DNA of 64,000 nucleotides from Chryseobacterium luquanense (GCF_026460945.1 NZ_JAOVZV010000008.1:1-64000), one strand, 5' to 3'. Counted from the stretch's first letter, positions 46,688 through 56,492 are shown. The notes: generated by a model from the letters alone, not told the origin. Numbers and translations are program-made.

Positions 46688-48913
46688 TTGAAAAAACTAG
46701 TTTTACCACTAAGCCTTATAGTACCGGTTTTAGTATTCTCACAAACAAAAAAGAGAGATACTACAGCAAGAGTTACCAATATTGAGGAAGTTGTTTTCCA
46801 GAAAAAAGTGACCGGGAGAACCAACGATGTGACCGCAGTAAGAATTTCAGCTAAAGATGCCAAAAATGTTGCAAGTATTTCTGGCGGTGTTGAAGGAATT
46901 CTGAAAACGCTTCCATCGGTGAATTCAAATACCGAACTTTCTTCGCAATATATGGTTCGTGGTGGAAACTATGACGAAAACCTTATCTACATTAATGATA
47001 TTGAAATTTACAGACCTTTCTTGATTAGAAATTCTCAACAGGAAGGTTTAAGTATCATCAATCCTGATATGGTTTCTACGGTAAATTTTTCAGCTGGAGG
47101 TTTTGAGCCAAGATATGGTGATAAAATGTCTTCTGCCTTAAATATTTACTATCGTGAACCCAAAAAGTTTGAACTTTCTGGTGAAGCGAGTTTAATTGGA
47201 GGAAGATTAACGACAGGTTTTGCATCTGGGAAAGAAGATGAAAACGGTAATAAAAAATTCACTGCTTTATTTTCGGGAAGATATAGAAATACTAATCTGG
47301 TTCTGAATACTTTAAATGAAGATACAGATTTTAACCCGGTTTACTATGATTTTCAGTCTTATCTGAATTATCACGTCAACAGCAAGCTTTCACTGTCATT
47401 CATCGGATATTATTCTAAGAATGATTATGATATGATTCCGAAGGAGAGAAGCGTAGATTTCGGTTCTGTTAATCAGCCAATCAATCTCTCTGTTTTTTAT
47501 AATGGTAAAGAAAATGACCAATATAAAAATATGATGGGAACTGTTTCAGCGAACTATAAAGCTTCCGATAAATGGAGATTTACCTTAGATAGTTTTGCAT
47601 ATCAAAACCGTGAAAAAGAATATTATTCGATTGCTTCGAGCTATATTTTGCAGACTTTTGACCCTATTACAGGAAATCCGATTACTTCGTATGATGTTGG
47701 CGGACAAATTGAGCATGCAAGAAACGACTTATTTGTAAAAACTTATGGAACACAATTCAGAACCCGTTTCTCACCCAATGTAAATACGGATATTGAATTA
47801 GGTTTTAAATATGAAAAAGAAAACCTGCAGGATTTAACCAACGAATGGAAATTGGTAGATTCATCAGGTTACAGCATTCCGCATCCAATTGATGATCCAA
47901 GAATTCCTGATGCTTCAGATCTAGATTTATTTTACAGTATTTCGGGAGCCAATCATATTCAGCCAACAAGATTGTCGGCTTATGCACAGTATTCTCAGAA
48001 ATTTTTCTGGGGATCAAGTAAAGTTTTGGTAAATGGTGGAGCAAGAGTAGCGCATTGGAGTTTTAATGATGAAACTATTTTCTCACCAAGAGCTCAGTTT
48101 GCCATTAAACCTGAATGGAATACCGATATGTGGTTCAGACTTTCGGGAGGAGTTTATTATCAGGCGCCTTTTTATAAGGAAATTAAAGACTTGAATGGTA
48201 ATTTTAATCCAAATATTAAATCTCAACGATCAATTCAGGCAATTTTAGCCAATGAATTAGAGTTTGAATATGATAACAGACCGTTCAAATTAACGACAGA
48301 ATTGTATTATAAGAAAATGGATAATGTGATTCCGTATTATATGGATAATGTGAGAATTCGTTATTCGGGAAAAAATAATGCTTCTGGTTACGCTTACGGA
48401 GTGGATACAAGATTGTTTGGTGAATTTGTTCCTGGAGTAGATTCCTGGTTGTCTGCAAGTTACGCAAGAGTTTTTGAAAATATTGACGGAAGAGGTAATA
48501 TTCCAAGACCAACAGATCAACGTTTTAGATTTGCCATGTTTTATCAGGATTATATGCCTAAATTCCCGCAAATGCGTGTGAATCTTACCCTAACTTATGC
48601 AATGGGATTACCAAATGGAGCACCGGTTTTCACAGATCCTTATCAGTATCAAAAAACTCTACCTTCTTACAAGCGGGTAGATTTAGGACTTTCGTATGCG
48701 TTTGTAGATGCTAAAGAAAAAAAACAAACGTATGGTTTCTTGAGTAACTTTGATGAACTAACTTTAGGAGTTCAGGTTTTTAATGCTTTTAATATCAATA
48801 ATACTGTTGCCAATCAATGGATTACTGATGCAAATAGTAGTATCATGTATCCTGTTCCGGTACGTTTAACGGGAAGGTTCTTTAATGTGAAGCTTGAATT
48901 TAAAATAAAGTAA
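46688..48913 (+). CDS. TonB-dependent receptor
   Basis: A 741-residue outer membrane receptor starting at TTG, as no suitable ATG is near. It has a signal peptide (KKLVLPLSLIVPVLVFSQ), a plug domain (GVEGILKTLPSVNSNTELSS, YMVRGGNYDENLIYINDIEI) and a 22-strand-type barrel ending in VKLEFKIK. There is no N-terminal carboxypeptidase-regulatory domain. The ligand is unknown. The terminal Lys rather than Phe is unusual for outer membrane barrels, but the preceding strand is regular. Confidence 0.85.
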   Translation: MKKLVLPLSLIVPVLVFSQTKKRDTTARVTNIEEVVFQKKVTGRTNDVTAVRISAKDAKNVASISGGVEGILKTLPSVNSNTELSSQYMVRGGNYDENLIYINDIEIYRPFLIRNSQQEGLSIINPDMVSTVNFSAGGFEPRYGDKMSSALNIYYREPKKFELSGEASLIGGRLTTGFASGKEDENGNKKFTALFSGRYRNTNLVLNTLNEDTDFNPVYYDFQSYLNYHVNSKLSLSFIGYYSKNDYDMIPKERSVDFGSVNQPINLSVFYNGKENDQYKNMMGTVSANYKASDKWRFTLDSFAYQNREKEYYSIASSYILQTFDPITGNPITSYDVGGQIEHARNDLFVKTYGTQFRTRFSPNVNTDIELGFKYEKENLQDLTNEWKLVDSSGYSIPHPIDDPRIPDASDLDLFYSISGANHIQPTRLSAYAQYSQKFFWGSSKVLVNGGARVAHWSFNDETIFSPRAQFAIKPEWNTDMWFRLSGGVYYQAPFYKEIKDLNGNFNPNIKSQRSIQAILANELEFEYDNRPFKLTTELYYKKMDNVIPYYMDNVRIRYSGKNNASGYAYGVDTRLFGEFVPGVDSWLSASYARVFENIDGRGNIPRPTDQRFRFAMFYQDYMPKFPQMRVNLTLTYAMGLPNGAPVFTDPYQYQKTLPSYKRVDLGLSYAFVDAKEKKQTYGFLSNFDELTLGVQVFNAFNINNTVANQWITDANSSIMYPVPVRLTGRFFNVKLEFKIK

Positions 48914-48945
48914 ACTATTAATAAGTTATGTATTTATTGACTGAA

Positions 48946-49013
48946 AGCACGGATGCACGAATATTATTTTGAAAAATATTGTAATTTATTAGTGCATTCA
49001 TGTATTTTTAAAT
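48946..49013 (+). repeat. dispersed repeat, family 4 copy 1
   Basis: GGATGCACGAATATTAT at the left and TTAGTGCATTCATG at the right form an imperfect inverted repeat. A matching copy lies at 50676-50740. Confidence 0.5.
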
Positions 49014-49036
49014 CATAATAAATATGTGAAATTAAA

Positions 49037-49510
49037 ATGAAAAAATACCTCATTACGTTTTTGTTTTCAGTATTTGCCGTTTTATCTGTAAATGCGCAAT
49101 CGAAAACAAATCCTCAACTTTCAAAATTGTATCAGAATTATATTGCGGTAAAATCTGCTTTGGCTTCTGATGATTTTAAGAAAACTTCAGTTGCAGCCGG
49201 TGAATTTCTGAAAACAGCTTCTTTACTTAATTCAAAAACTCTGGATGAGAAAAAGCTGAATTCTTTAAAATCAGAATCAAAAATAATTGCTGCAGCTAAA
49301 AATATTGATGCGCAGAGAAAACCATTTTACAAGTTATCTGAAGTGATGATTGCTATTGCTAATGAATATAAAATTTCCGATAAGACCATTTATGTGCAAT
49401 ATTGTCCGATGGCGGAAGGCAGTTGGCTAAGTAATGAAAAACAGATCATCAATCCTTATTACGGAAGCTCGATGCTGAAATGCGGCTCTGTAAAATCTGA
49501 AATTAAATAA
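49037..49510 (+). CDS. DUF3347-type secreted protein
   Basis: A 157-residue protein with a signal peptide (residues 1-20, VNAQ) and a helical bundle. It ends in VQYCPMAEGSWLSNEKQIIN and PYYGSSMLKCG, the CPMA...NPYYG...CG signature of DUF3347, which also occurs at the ends of metal-efflux adaptor proteins. The two cysteines and the Met may bind copper. It is a single gene with a terminator. Confidence 0.8.
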   Translation: MKKYLITFLFSVFAVLSVNAQSKTNPQLSKLYQNYIAVKSALASDDFKKTSVAAGEFLKTASLLNSKTLDEKKLNSLKSESKIIAAAKNIDAQRKPFYKLSEVMIAIANEYKISDKTIYVQYCPMAEGSWLSNEKQIINPYYGSSMLKCGSVKSEIK

Positions 49511-49513
49511 ATG

Positions 49514-49543
49514 AAAAGAAACTCATAGCGGGTTTCTTTTTTT
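49514..49543 (+). terminator. rho-independent terminator
   Basis: AAAAGAAAC (49514-49522) pairs with GTTTCTTTT (49532-49540), then T-run. Confidence 0.75.
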
Positions 49544-50660
49544 ATATCTCCAACTTTAAAATCTTTTCAATCATTTTCTGATTCATACTTTCTGGAATCG
49601 AGCGCAGGAGAAAATTCCTGATTTGATTTCTTTTTTCCCATTGCGATATATTGCCAATTGTCCAGCTGTTTCTAACAACATAATCTACTTTTTTTCTTCG
49701 AATTTTCTGAAATTCCTCAAAAACCGAATTGAAATTTTTATTCTTTTCTAAAAATTTTCCAATCACATAAGCATCTTCAATTGACTGACAAGCACCTTGT
49801 CCCATATTCGGAGTTGTAGCATGGGCAGAATCACCTATTAAACACAGATTTTCGGTATGCCATTTTGGAATACGAGTGAGGTCGATAATATCGTTGAGAA
49901 TAATATTTTCTTTTTTTGTTGTTTCTAAAATTTCTAAAACTAATGGGTCAAAGTCTCTGAACGTTTCAACCAAATCTAGGTCTTCTGTAAATTTATTTTC
50001 ATTCACTAAAGCGTACCAATAAACTTTTGTTTCAGAAATTTTCACAAAACCAAAACGTTTTCCTTTTCCCCAGATTTCTAAAGCATGATGATGGTATTTT
50101 TCAGGAAGATTAAAATCAGTTAAACCACGCCAGCATTTTTGTCTGGCATTTCTAATGTTTCCTGTTTTAAAAATTTGATTTCTAACTTTAGAATGAATTC
50201 CATCAGCTCCGAAAACGATTTCACTTTCAATTATATTTCCGTTTTCAAATTCTAAATGATAATTTTCTTTCCTTGAAATCTGTTTTAAAGAATGATTTAA
50301 TTTGATATTTTCAAAGCCTAAATTTTCAGCTAAAATTTTCTGAAGTTCAGCTCTGTGAATCGCAACATTGCAGGAATTGAATTTCTTTTCCAAAGCCAGA
50401 ACATTTGTTGTAGAAATGGTTTTCAACTTCTCATCGGTAATCGAAATTGCGTGAATTTTGTTTCCAGCATTTTCAATTTTCTCTTTTAAACATAATTTGT
50501 CGAAAATTTGCATTGCATTGACCGCCATCATAATTCCGGCTCCGACAGGTTTTATTTCTGGCGCAGATTCATAAATGGTAAAATCTAAATGGTGTTTCTT
50601 GAGAATATTTCCTAAAGTCAAACCGCCAATTCCGGCTCCTATGATTGAGATTTTATTCAC
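49542..50660 (-). CDS. FAD-dependent monooxygenase (PHBH-fold)
   Basis: A 372-residue flavoprotein hydroxylase. The dinucleotide-binding motif GAGIGGLTLGNIL is at residues 7-19. The second FAD motif is LIGDSAHATTPNMGQGACQS with the downstream IEDA. Members hydroxylate aromatic or quinone-like substrates with NAD(P)H. The C-terminus has no membrane anchor, so it is probably cytosolic. Substrate unknown. It is a single gene, with a dispersed repeat immediately upstream. Confidence 0.88.
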   Translation of the reverse strand: MNKISIIGAGIGGLTLGNILKKHHLDFTIYESAPEIKPVGAGIMMAVNAMQIFDKLCLKEKIENAGNKIHAISITDEKLKTISTTNVLALEKKFNSCNVAIHRAELQKILAENLGFENIKLNHSLKQISRKENYHLEFENGNIIESEIVFGADGIHSKVRNQIFKTGNIRNARQKCWRGLTDFNLPEKYHHHALEIWGKGKRFGFVKISETKVYWYALVNENKFTEDLDLVETFRDFDPLVLEILETTKKENIILNDIIDLTRIPKWHTENLCLIGDSAHATTPNMGQGACQSIEDAYVIGKFLEKNKNFNSVFEEFQKIRRKKVDYVVRNSWTIGNISQWEKRNQIRNFLLRSIPESMNQKMIEKILKLEI

Positions 50661-50675
50661 TTCTTAAAATTTAAT

Positions 50676-50740
50676 GTCACGAATGAGCGAATATTATGAA
50701 ATAAGAAATAGAAAATTCGTGTATTCGTGTCTAAAATATC
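50676..50740 (+). repeat. dispersed repeat, family 4 copy 2
   Basis: CACGAATGAGCGAATATTAT at the left and AATTCGTGTATTCGTG at the right match copy 1 (48946-49013) at both ends and in order. Confidence 0.5.
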
Positions 50741-50755
50741 ATATTTTAATAAAAT

Positions 50756-50791
50756 AAAAAAAGCAGAGTCTGAAAAAATCAAACTCCGCTT
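50756..50791 (-). terminator. rho-independent terminator after rpoD
   Basis: On the minus strand AAGCGGAGTTTG pairs with CAGACTCTGCTT using G-T wobbles, then T-run. Confidence 0.75.
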
Positions 50792-50812
50792 TATAATTAT
50801 TTAAACTAAAAA

Positions 50813-51679
50813 TTACTTACCTAAATAAGACTTCAAAATCTTACTTCTGGTATTGTGTTTTAGTCTTTTGATTGCTTTTTCTTTAATCTGACGAACTCTT
50901 TCTCTCGTAAGATCAAAAGTTTCTCCGATTTCTTCCAAAGTCATTGGATGTTTTCCGTTCAATCCGAAGTACAATCTTACCAAATCAGCCTCTCTAGGTG
51001 TCAAAGTATTTAATGCTCTTTCAATTTCAATTTGAAGAGATTCAAGCATCAAATCTTTATCCGGGCTTGGAGATTCTCCAGAACGCAATACGTCATAAAG
51101 ATTAGAATCTTCACCTTCAACCAATGGTGCATCCATAGACAAGTGTCTTCCGGAGTTTTTCATTGATTCTTTGATGTCTTCTTCACTCATGTCAAGAACT
51201 TCAGCCAATTCTTCCGGAGAAGGTGGTCTTTCGTTTTCCTGCTCAAGGTGTGCGTAAGCTTTGTTGATTTTGTTGATTGAACCGATTTTGTTCAATGGCA
51301 ATCTTACAATTCTAGACTGTTCTGCCAAAGCCTGTAAAATCGACTGACGAATCCACCAAACCGCATAAGAGATAAATTTGAAACCTCTGGTTTCGTCATA
51401 TCTTTTTGCAGCTTTCATTAATCCTAAATTCCCTTCATTGATCAAATCGGGAAGAGAAAGTCCTTGGTTTTGGTACTGTTTAGATACTGAAACTACGAAA
51501 CGAAGGTTGGCTTTAATTAATTTCTCCAGTGCGACTCTATCGCCTGCACGGATTTTTTGTGCCAAATCTACTTCTTCGTCTGCTGTAATCAGTTCTACTT
51601 TACCAATTTCCTGCAAATACTTGTCTAATGAAGCGGTTTCCCTGTTGGTAACCTGCTTGGTTATTTTTAATTGTCTCAT
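50813..51679 (-). CDS. rpoD: primary sigma factor (sigma-70 family, short Bacteroidota form)
   Basis: The housekeeping sigma factor, 288 residues, beginning directly at region 1.2 ([20 protein letters not shown]) without region 1.1. Region 2 ([34 protein letters not shown]) and region 4 ([20 protein letters not shown]) are complete. This is the factor expected to read the TAnnTTTG promoters seen in the window. A -7-like TATTTTTG lies at 51692-51699 on the minus strand, 13 bp from the start. Confidence 0.96.
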   Translation of the reverse strand: MRQLKITKQVTNRETASLDKYLQEIGKVELITADEEVDLAQKIRAGDRVALEKLIKANLRFVVSVSKQYQNQGLSLPDLINEGNLGLMKAAKRYDETRGFKFISYAVWWIRQSILQALAEQSRIVRLPLNKIGSINKINKAYAHLEQENERPPSPEELAEVLDMSEEDIKESMKNSGRHLSMDAPLVEGEDSNLYDVLRSGESPSPDKDLMLESLQIEIERALNTLTPREADLVRLYFGLNGKHPMTLEEIGETFDLTRERVRQIKEKAIKRLKHNTRSKILKSYLGK

Positions 51680-51843
51680 TTATTCTGTTCTCAAAAATAG
51701 AGTTGCTATTATATTATACGTTTGAAACAATAAAAAGGTTACACACATTGCAATATTTTTTTATTGAGTTCATTTGAAAGAGGAAAATTAGTTGTAAATT
51801 ATTCCGCTTAGTCCGTCCGAAATCTTTTTTGTAAGATTTTAAT

Positions 51844-51945
51844 TTTTTTAGAAGCTATTTCCCGCTATCCACTGTATCTTTTTGGTAGCGGTCTCCTCTT
51901 CGTTCCGCCCGCCACCAAAAAGGATGTCGTTTCTATCGGGGCTAG
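51844..51945 (+). repeat. structured dispersed repeat, family 1 copy B
   Basis: It begins TTTTTTTAGAAGCTATTTCC and ends CTATCGGGGCTAGT, the same ends as copy A at 8295-8400. The internal hairpin is ATCTTTTTGGT...ACCAAAAAGGAT with GCGG/CCGCC extension. Stem sequence differs from copy A while pairing is kept. Confidence 0.75.
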
Positions 51946-51987
51946 TTACAACTCCACACCAAAAAAGTAGCGATAATAGAATTATAA

Positions 51988-52099
51988 CGTCAGTTCGAGT
52001 AGATTTTGAAAAAATTGTATCGAGAAGTTGATTAATTTTAGGTTGAGAGCTCTCGATACATTTTTCTCCATTGCATTTCGAAAAACACTCGAGCTGACG
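51988..52099. repeat. nested inverted repeat, family 2 copy 1
   Basis: Outer arms CGTCAGTTCGAGT (51988-52000) and ACTCGAGCTGACG (52087-52099); inner arms TGTATCGAGA (52016-52025) and TCTCGATACA (52051-52060). The second copy lies at 60304-60423 with compensatory arm changes. Confidence 0.85.
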
Positions 52100-52100
52100 A

Positions 52101-52130
52101 AACAAAAAAAAGCGAAACCGAAGTTCCGCT
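52101..52130 (-). terminator. terminator with UUCG tetraloop for S1/P1 nuclease gene
   Basis: On the minus strand AGCGGAAC, loop TTCG, GTTTCGCT, then a run of T. It lies about 60 bp after the nuclease stop. Confidence 0.8.
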
Positions 52131-52193
52131 CTATAATTTAAAGGCAAAAAATAAAATTAACTTTTAAAATTCACCATTGACCCTTCACTTTTT

Positions 52194-52985
52194 TTAGAAC
52201 AAATCATTCAACAACTTCGCCAGTCTCAATCCTCCGTACAAAAGCTGTCTTTCCATAATATCATTAAATTTATACTGATAATCATAAGACAATTTAGAAC
52301 CATCCGGAGTTTGTGCATAAATTTTATTGGCAATCTGATGAGAATCGTATAACCAGTTTTCTAATGTTCCAGATTGAATTTGTTTTACTTCATCTTTCGT
52401 TTTAATATCTAAAAGATGTGCATATTCTGTGTAGCTGTATTTTTGTGAATCAACCAACTTTCCGTCCCAGACTGAGTGCAGATTTGTTTTATCTCCAAAA
52501 TAAGTAACGTTAATTTTATTTCCTCCTAAATCTTCAGATCTTCCTGTATGCATTGGCTGTGCTAAATCTCCCATCATATGAATAAGGAAAATCAAAGCAA
52601 TTTTTCTGTCTTTTTCAGAAGTTTTTTCATCCTTAATCTGGCTAGACAAAACCTTAATCTGAGAATAAAGATTTGCTCCAGCCTGAGCTTTCAGATCTTT
52701 TTCGAAAGCTGTAAAATCTGTTTTAGGATCAATGTTTACATAATGCCAAGCTGAAGCCTGTTTCCATGCTCCTGTAGTATCAGATTTAATAAAATCAGGC
52801 CAGTTTGCCCAATATGCCATTCTTTCCTGCCCCAACATTTTTCTGATTTCTCGCTTTGCTTTTCCAGAGAGATGGTTTTCTGCAATTTCTGCAATCACTC
52901 TGTGCCCAGTCAAACCCCATGCATACGAATAAACCGAACTTGCAATGAACGTCAAAAGCAGAATTTTAGAATAAATACTTTTCAT
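52194..52985 (-). CDS. S1/P1-type nuclease
   Basis: A secreted zinc-dependent nuclease of 263 residues acting on single-stranded nucleic acids and 3'-nucleotides. After the signal peptide the mature chain begins at or next to Trp23 (WGLTGHRVIAEIAE), whose N-terminal Trp and His28 are metal-ligand positions in this family. Further ligands are visible in SAWHYVNID, FLIHMMGDLAQPMHTG and NLHSVWDG. It is probably periplasmic or secreted for phosphate or nucleotide scavenging. It has its own promoter and terminator. Confidence 0.92.
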   Translation of the reverse strand: MKSIYSKILLLTFIASSVYSYAWGLTGHRVIAEIAENHLSGKAKREIRKMLGQERMAYWANWPDFIKSDTTGAWKQASAWHYVNIDPKTDFTAFEKDLKAQAGANLYSQIKVLSSQIKDEKTSEKDRKIALIFLIHMMGDLAQPMHTGRSEDLGGNKINVTYFGDKTNLHSVWDGKLVDSQKYSYTEYAHLLDIKTKDEVKQIQSGTLENWLYDSHQIANKIYAQTPDGSKLSYDYQYKFNDIMERQLLYGGLRLAKLLNDLF

Positions 52986-53008
52986 TTCTTTAATTAATTT
53001 TCGAGTTG

Positions 53009-53016
53009 CAAAGATA
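53009..53016 (-). promoter_or_regulatory. -7 promoter box (TATCTTTG) for S1/P1 nuclease
   Basis: On the minus strand TATCTTTG matches TAnnTTTG, 23 bp before the start codon. Confidence 0.5.
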
Positions 53017-53280
53017 AGTCAGCCTTATGGAAATTTAGGTTTAAAATGATTATTTGTTGGTTGTTGCACTGTTAATTTTATGTAAAACTCATATTTAAAT
53101 TTCAGGGTTAATTTTAGTTGTAATTTAATGTATATTTAGCTTAATAAAGATTAATACATAAGAAAACCAATAATTTAGATTTAATTTTAGCTTTTAGCAT
53201 AAAAATTTAATACAAATACTTTTTCAATATAAAGAGATATTTTATCTTTACGATACCAATCATGATCACAGAATATAAAT

Positions 53281-54222
53281 ATGTACGACAACAGCACGAT
53301 AGATATGCATTACAACAAGCTGCAGACAGATTTTAGAGCTGAAGCAGTTGCTGTAAACCTCTTAAAATATCACAGATCTGTAAGCAATATTTTTATTGAA
53401 AGAATAGGAATAAATGACAGAGCTTATCTTAAAGATATAAAAAGTATTTCTAGCCATTATTTGGGATTTGACGAAGAAGTTCTCAGTATAAAAACATACC
53501 GTGAAGGAATCTACGATTATCTTCCTGAAGGTCTTTTCCATCCGCCTTCACTCAATACGTCGAGAAAAAATGTGGAAAGTGTTGTAAAAGAAATTCGTAA
53601 ACAGAAAAGGGTAGAAGATGATGCCAGAAAGTTTTTCAGACCTTTTGAGCTGGAAGTTTTCTTTACAGAAATCAGTGCTTTGCTGAAAGAATATGATTTC
53701 GATTTGGCAAGTGAGACAGATTCTCTTCTCCATATTTTCAGCGAACTATGGCCGATTATCAAAATGCTTGATAAGCAGAATGCCTATATTTTCCTTCATA
53801 TTTTACCGTTTTTTCATAATATAAGAGGTGATAAAAAATGGTTTGAGCGTTGTATGACCGCTTTCTTGAAAGTTCCTGTCGAAATTACTTTTACACCCAA
53901 CGAAATCGACAGGATGAAAGAAGATGATTCTTCCATACTTTTGGGAAATTCCAGACTGGGAGTGACTTACATCGCAAGCGGAAAGCATATGGATGGCGAA
54001 AGAAACTGGATTGTAAACATTGGCCCGATTCCTTATGACGAGATGAAAAACTACATTCCCGGAAATCCTTTTAGGAAAGTTTTGCAAGCTTTGTACGATT
54101 ATTGCCTTCCTGTTTCTGTAGATATTGAAGAAAATTTTATTACAGAAAAAAAAGACTATTCTTTTGTGCTCGAAGACGACCAAAGAAATGCAAACAGGCT
54201 CGGTTATTCTACGTTTCTGTAA
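53281..54222 (+). CDS. tssG: type VI secretion baseplate subunit TssG-like
   Basis: A 313-residue protein. The C-terminal block ILLGNSRLGVTYIASGKHMD followed by NWIVNIGPIPYDE matches the LG...LG...GP pattern of TssG. The N-terminal FRAEAVAVNLLKYH and the EGIYDYLPEGLFHPP segment fit the FRA and P-rich regions of the family. TssG joins TssF and TssE in the baseplate wedge. It heads a run of three type VI genes (TssG-, TssN- and TssK-like) ending in a terminator. Sequence is diverged, so the call relies partly on neighbours. Confidence 0.75.
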   Translation: MYDNSTIDMHYNKLQTDFRAEAVAVNLLKYHRSVSNIFIERIGINDRAYLKDIKSISSHYLGFDEEVLSIKTYREGIYDYLPEGLFHPPSLNTSRKNVESVVKEIRKQKRVEDDARKFFRPFELEVFFTEISALLKEYDFDLASETDSLLHIFSELWPIIKMLDKQNAYIFLHILPFFHNIRGDKKWFERCMTAFLKVPVEITFTPNEIDRMKEDDSSILLGNSRLGVTYIASGKHMDGERNWIVNIGPIPYDEMKNYIPGNPFRKVLQALYDYCLPVSVDIEENFITEKKDYSFVLEDDQRNANRLGYSTFL

Positions 54223-54276
54223 AATATTTTAATTATATTTACAATTCATCAATCAACTAAATATTAAAAGAAATAA

Positions 54277-55170
54277 ATGGAAATTTCTTCAGTAAAAGGT
54301 ATATTTTTAAGGTATATTTTAGTGCCGCTTATTGCTGTCATAATGATGGTGATTTTGGGTGTAATCAGAAAAAATCAACCTGCTGTAAAAATAAGAGTCA
54401 TTATTGTATATGTACTTTTATCTAGTTTGTGTCTTGCATTGCCTGGTTTTTTTGGTTTTGCAGGAAATTCATTTAATCCTTATTGGTATTTAATTTCACA
54501 GATTATTTATCTCGTGTTCGGGATTATTCATGTGAATTTAATGCATAATTTCTTCAGAAAACATTTCAAGTCACAGACAACAAGTATTTTATTTGAATCT
54601 GTTTTATCAGTAACCTGTGCCCTTGTAGGAGCTTATCTTTTCTTTTTGATTTTCGGATGGATCAGCAAAGGAGCGGGATATCCTGTAATGTCTGCAACCA
54701 GCGTTCTTATATTTTTTGTGCCAATCGTTTTTTATTACTGCTATATCATGTTTATCAGTATTCCGGTTGATATTTACAAAACCTGGAGATATTCTCCCGA
54801 CCAAAAACCACCTGATTTTGATGGTGCAGATTTTGACCGTTTAATGGTTTTAAATGTTGAATTGAGTAAAAATCTAGAAGACGCAAACCGTTTTAGAATT
54901 AAAGCTAAAACTCTACCGACCGGAGTAACATTCGGAGACTGGTTTTTTAGAGTTGTAGACGATTACAACCATAAGAACCCAAAATCTGTTATTCATTTAA
55001 CAAACGAACAAAAAGAATCTTATTACTGGATATTTTATACGAAGAAATCGTTTTTCAGTTTTCGAAAATACATTGATTTCGATCAGGATATTACTACAAA
55101 TACAATTTCGGAGAACGAAGTTGTTATCTGTAAAAGAGTAATTCAGCACGAAGAAGAAGGAAAAAAATAA
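54277..55170 (+). CDS. tssN: type VI secretion membrane protein TssN-like
   Basis: A 297-residue protein with about five membrane segments in the first 165 residues and a cytoplasmic C-terminal domain of about 130 residues (GVTFGDWFFRVVDDYNHKNP; ESYYWIFYTKKSFFSFRKYI). This layout and position between TssG and TssK match TssN, a membrane component specific to the Bacteroidota subtype iii system that lacks TssJ, TssL and TssM. It starts 54 bp after tssG and ends 30 bp before tssK. Confidence 0.75.
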   Translation: MEISSVKGIFLRYILVPLIAVIMMVILGVIRKNQPAVKIRVIIVYVLLSSLCLALPGFFGFAGNSFNPYWYLISQIIYLVFGIIHVNLMHNFFRKHFKSQTTSILFESVLSVTCALVGAYLFFLIFGWISKGAGYPVMSATSVLIFFVPIVFYYCYIMFISIPVDIYKTWRYSPDQKPPDFDGADFDRLMVLNVELSKNLEDANRFRIKAKTLPTGVTFGDWFFRVVDDYNHKNPKSVIHLTNEQKESYYWIFYTKKSFFSFRKYIDFDQDITTNTISENEVVICKRVIQHEEEGKK

Positions 55171-55200
55171 ATCAAATCACACCAATAAAAATATTACAAT

Positions 55201-56346
55201 ATGATACAGCCCATAAAACATTTTGCTATCAACTGGGTTGATGGAATGAAAGTCTCACAAAGACATCTTAATGATCAGGATAACTTTTTAATAGACACGA
55301 TAAGAGATGCAAATTCTCTTGCGATTACCAATTATAATTATGGTTTGCTACCATTGTCAAATGAATTTACAGATAAAACGATCTTTGATGTTCATAATAC
55401 AGCGACAAACGATGTTCAACTGTTTATCAAAAACTGCAGCGCTGTAACTTTGGCTGGATACAGATTGGAACTAAAAGATAGAAGAGTTAGTGTTAAAACT
55501 TTGGCTAAATCTTTAAATATCGATGAAAACCAAATGGACGGAGAATATTATATTCTAATATCTGTAAATCCTTTTGATAAAGTGCCTTTCGGAGATATCG
55601 ACCCAGAAGAAATTCCGCCGAGACATCCAAATGCGCATTCTAATTATCACATCGAATTGCTTCCTGTAAGTTCGTTGAACAGTAATTATTCTGGAGGAAA
55701 TTATCTGGTTGTCGGAAAAGTAGATTTTAAAGGAAACATTGCTCAGGTGAATACCAATTTTATCCCGCCCTGTACGTCGATTCAGAGTCATCCTGTATTG
55801 ATAGATTATTACAACGGATTTGCGAAATCTATCGGAAATTTACAGCAATATGCATTTAAAATCATTCAAAAAGCTTCCCATAAAAATCAAAACACTTCTT
55901 TAGCGTTAAATGTAAAAGCTTTGTGTAATGTTTTGGTGAATACTTTTGGAGATATGTATTTTCAGTTCAGAAATATCATTCCATATCAACCACCAGTTTT
56001 TTTAATTGAAACTTTTGCGAAATTAGCGTTGAGAATGTACAATTCGACTCAGATTTTAATTCCCGGAGAATTGGAGGAAATGCTGAATTACAGCTTGGAA
56101 TGGAGTGAAATTGCACCGCATACTTTACTGAATCAGCTTTCAACAGTTGCGGAAACGAATTATGACCATCACAATTCGGGCGAACCACTTTTACACATTA
56201 GTTTGATGCTGAAAAGCCTTGAAAATATTTTCTCAAAACTTAGCGAACTTGATTATATCGGACAGAGAAAAGAAAACATTATTGTCAACGAACAGGAGGT
56301 TTCTTCAAATACCAATCCGAAGAGAGGTTGGAGTGTTTTAGACTAA
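55201..56346 (+). CDS. tssK: type VI secretion baseplate protein TssK-like
   Basis: A 381-residue protein. The N-terminal AINWVDGMKVSQRHLNDQDN is the TssK start motif (W-x-EGM-x-P-x-HF). The middle is beta-rich with EEIPPRHPNAHSN, and the end is helical. TssK links the baseplate to the membrane complex and is related to phage receptor-binding proteins. It is the last gene of the locus; a terminator follows 20 bp after the stop. Confidence 0.8.
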   Translation: MIQPIKHFAINWVDGMKVSQRHLNDQDNFLIDTIRDANSLAITNYNYGLLPLSNEFTDKTIFDVHNTATNDVQLFIKNCSAVTLAGYRLELKDRRVSVKTLAKSLNIDENQMDGEYYILISVNPFDKVPFGDIDPEEIPPRHPNAHSNYHIELLPVSSLNSNYSGGNYLVVGKVDFKGNIAQVNTNFIPPCTSIQSHPVLIDYYNGFAKSIGNLQQYAFKIIQKASHKNQNTSLALNVKALCNVLVNTFGDMYFQFRNIIPYQPPVFLIETFAKLALRMYNSTQILIPGELEEMLNYSLEWSEIAPHTLLNQLSTVAETNYDHHNSGEPLLHISLMLKSLENIFSKLSELDYIGQRKENIIVNEQEVSSNTNPKRGWSVLD

Positions 56347-56365
56347 AAATAAATTTTAAAATAGA

Positions 56366-56397
56366 TAAATCCCGATACTTCAGATTCGGGATTTTTT
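56366..56397 (+). terminator. rho-independent terminator after tssK
   Basis: AATCCCGA (56368-56375) pairs with TCGGGATT (56386-56393), then T-run. Confidence 0.85.
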
Positions 56398-56492
56398 GTA
56401 TAAAATTGTCAAATAAAATTTCAATAAATCTACACGAGATAAAATTCAAATTAAAAGAAAATCAGGCAGATTTAGAGGTTAAAAAAATAAAA

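Noticed and set aside
51848..52147. 99-codon open frame on the minus strand
   Set aside because: It spans two structured repeats and a terminator; its codons are explained by repeat DNA, not by protein selection.
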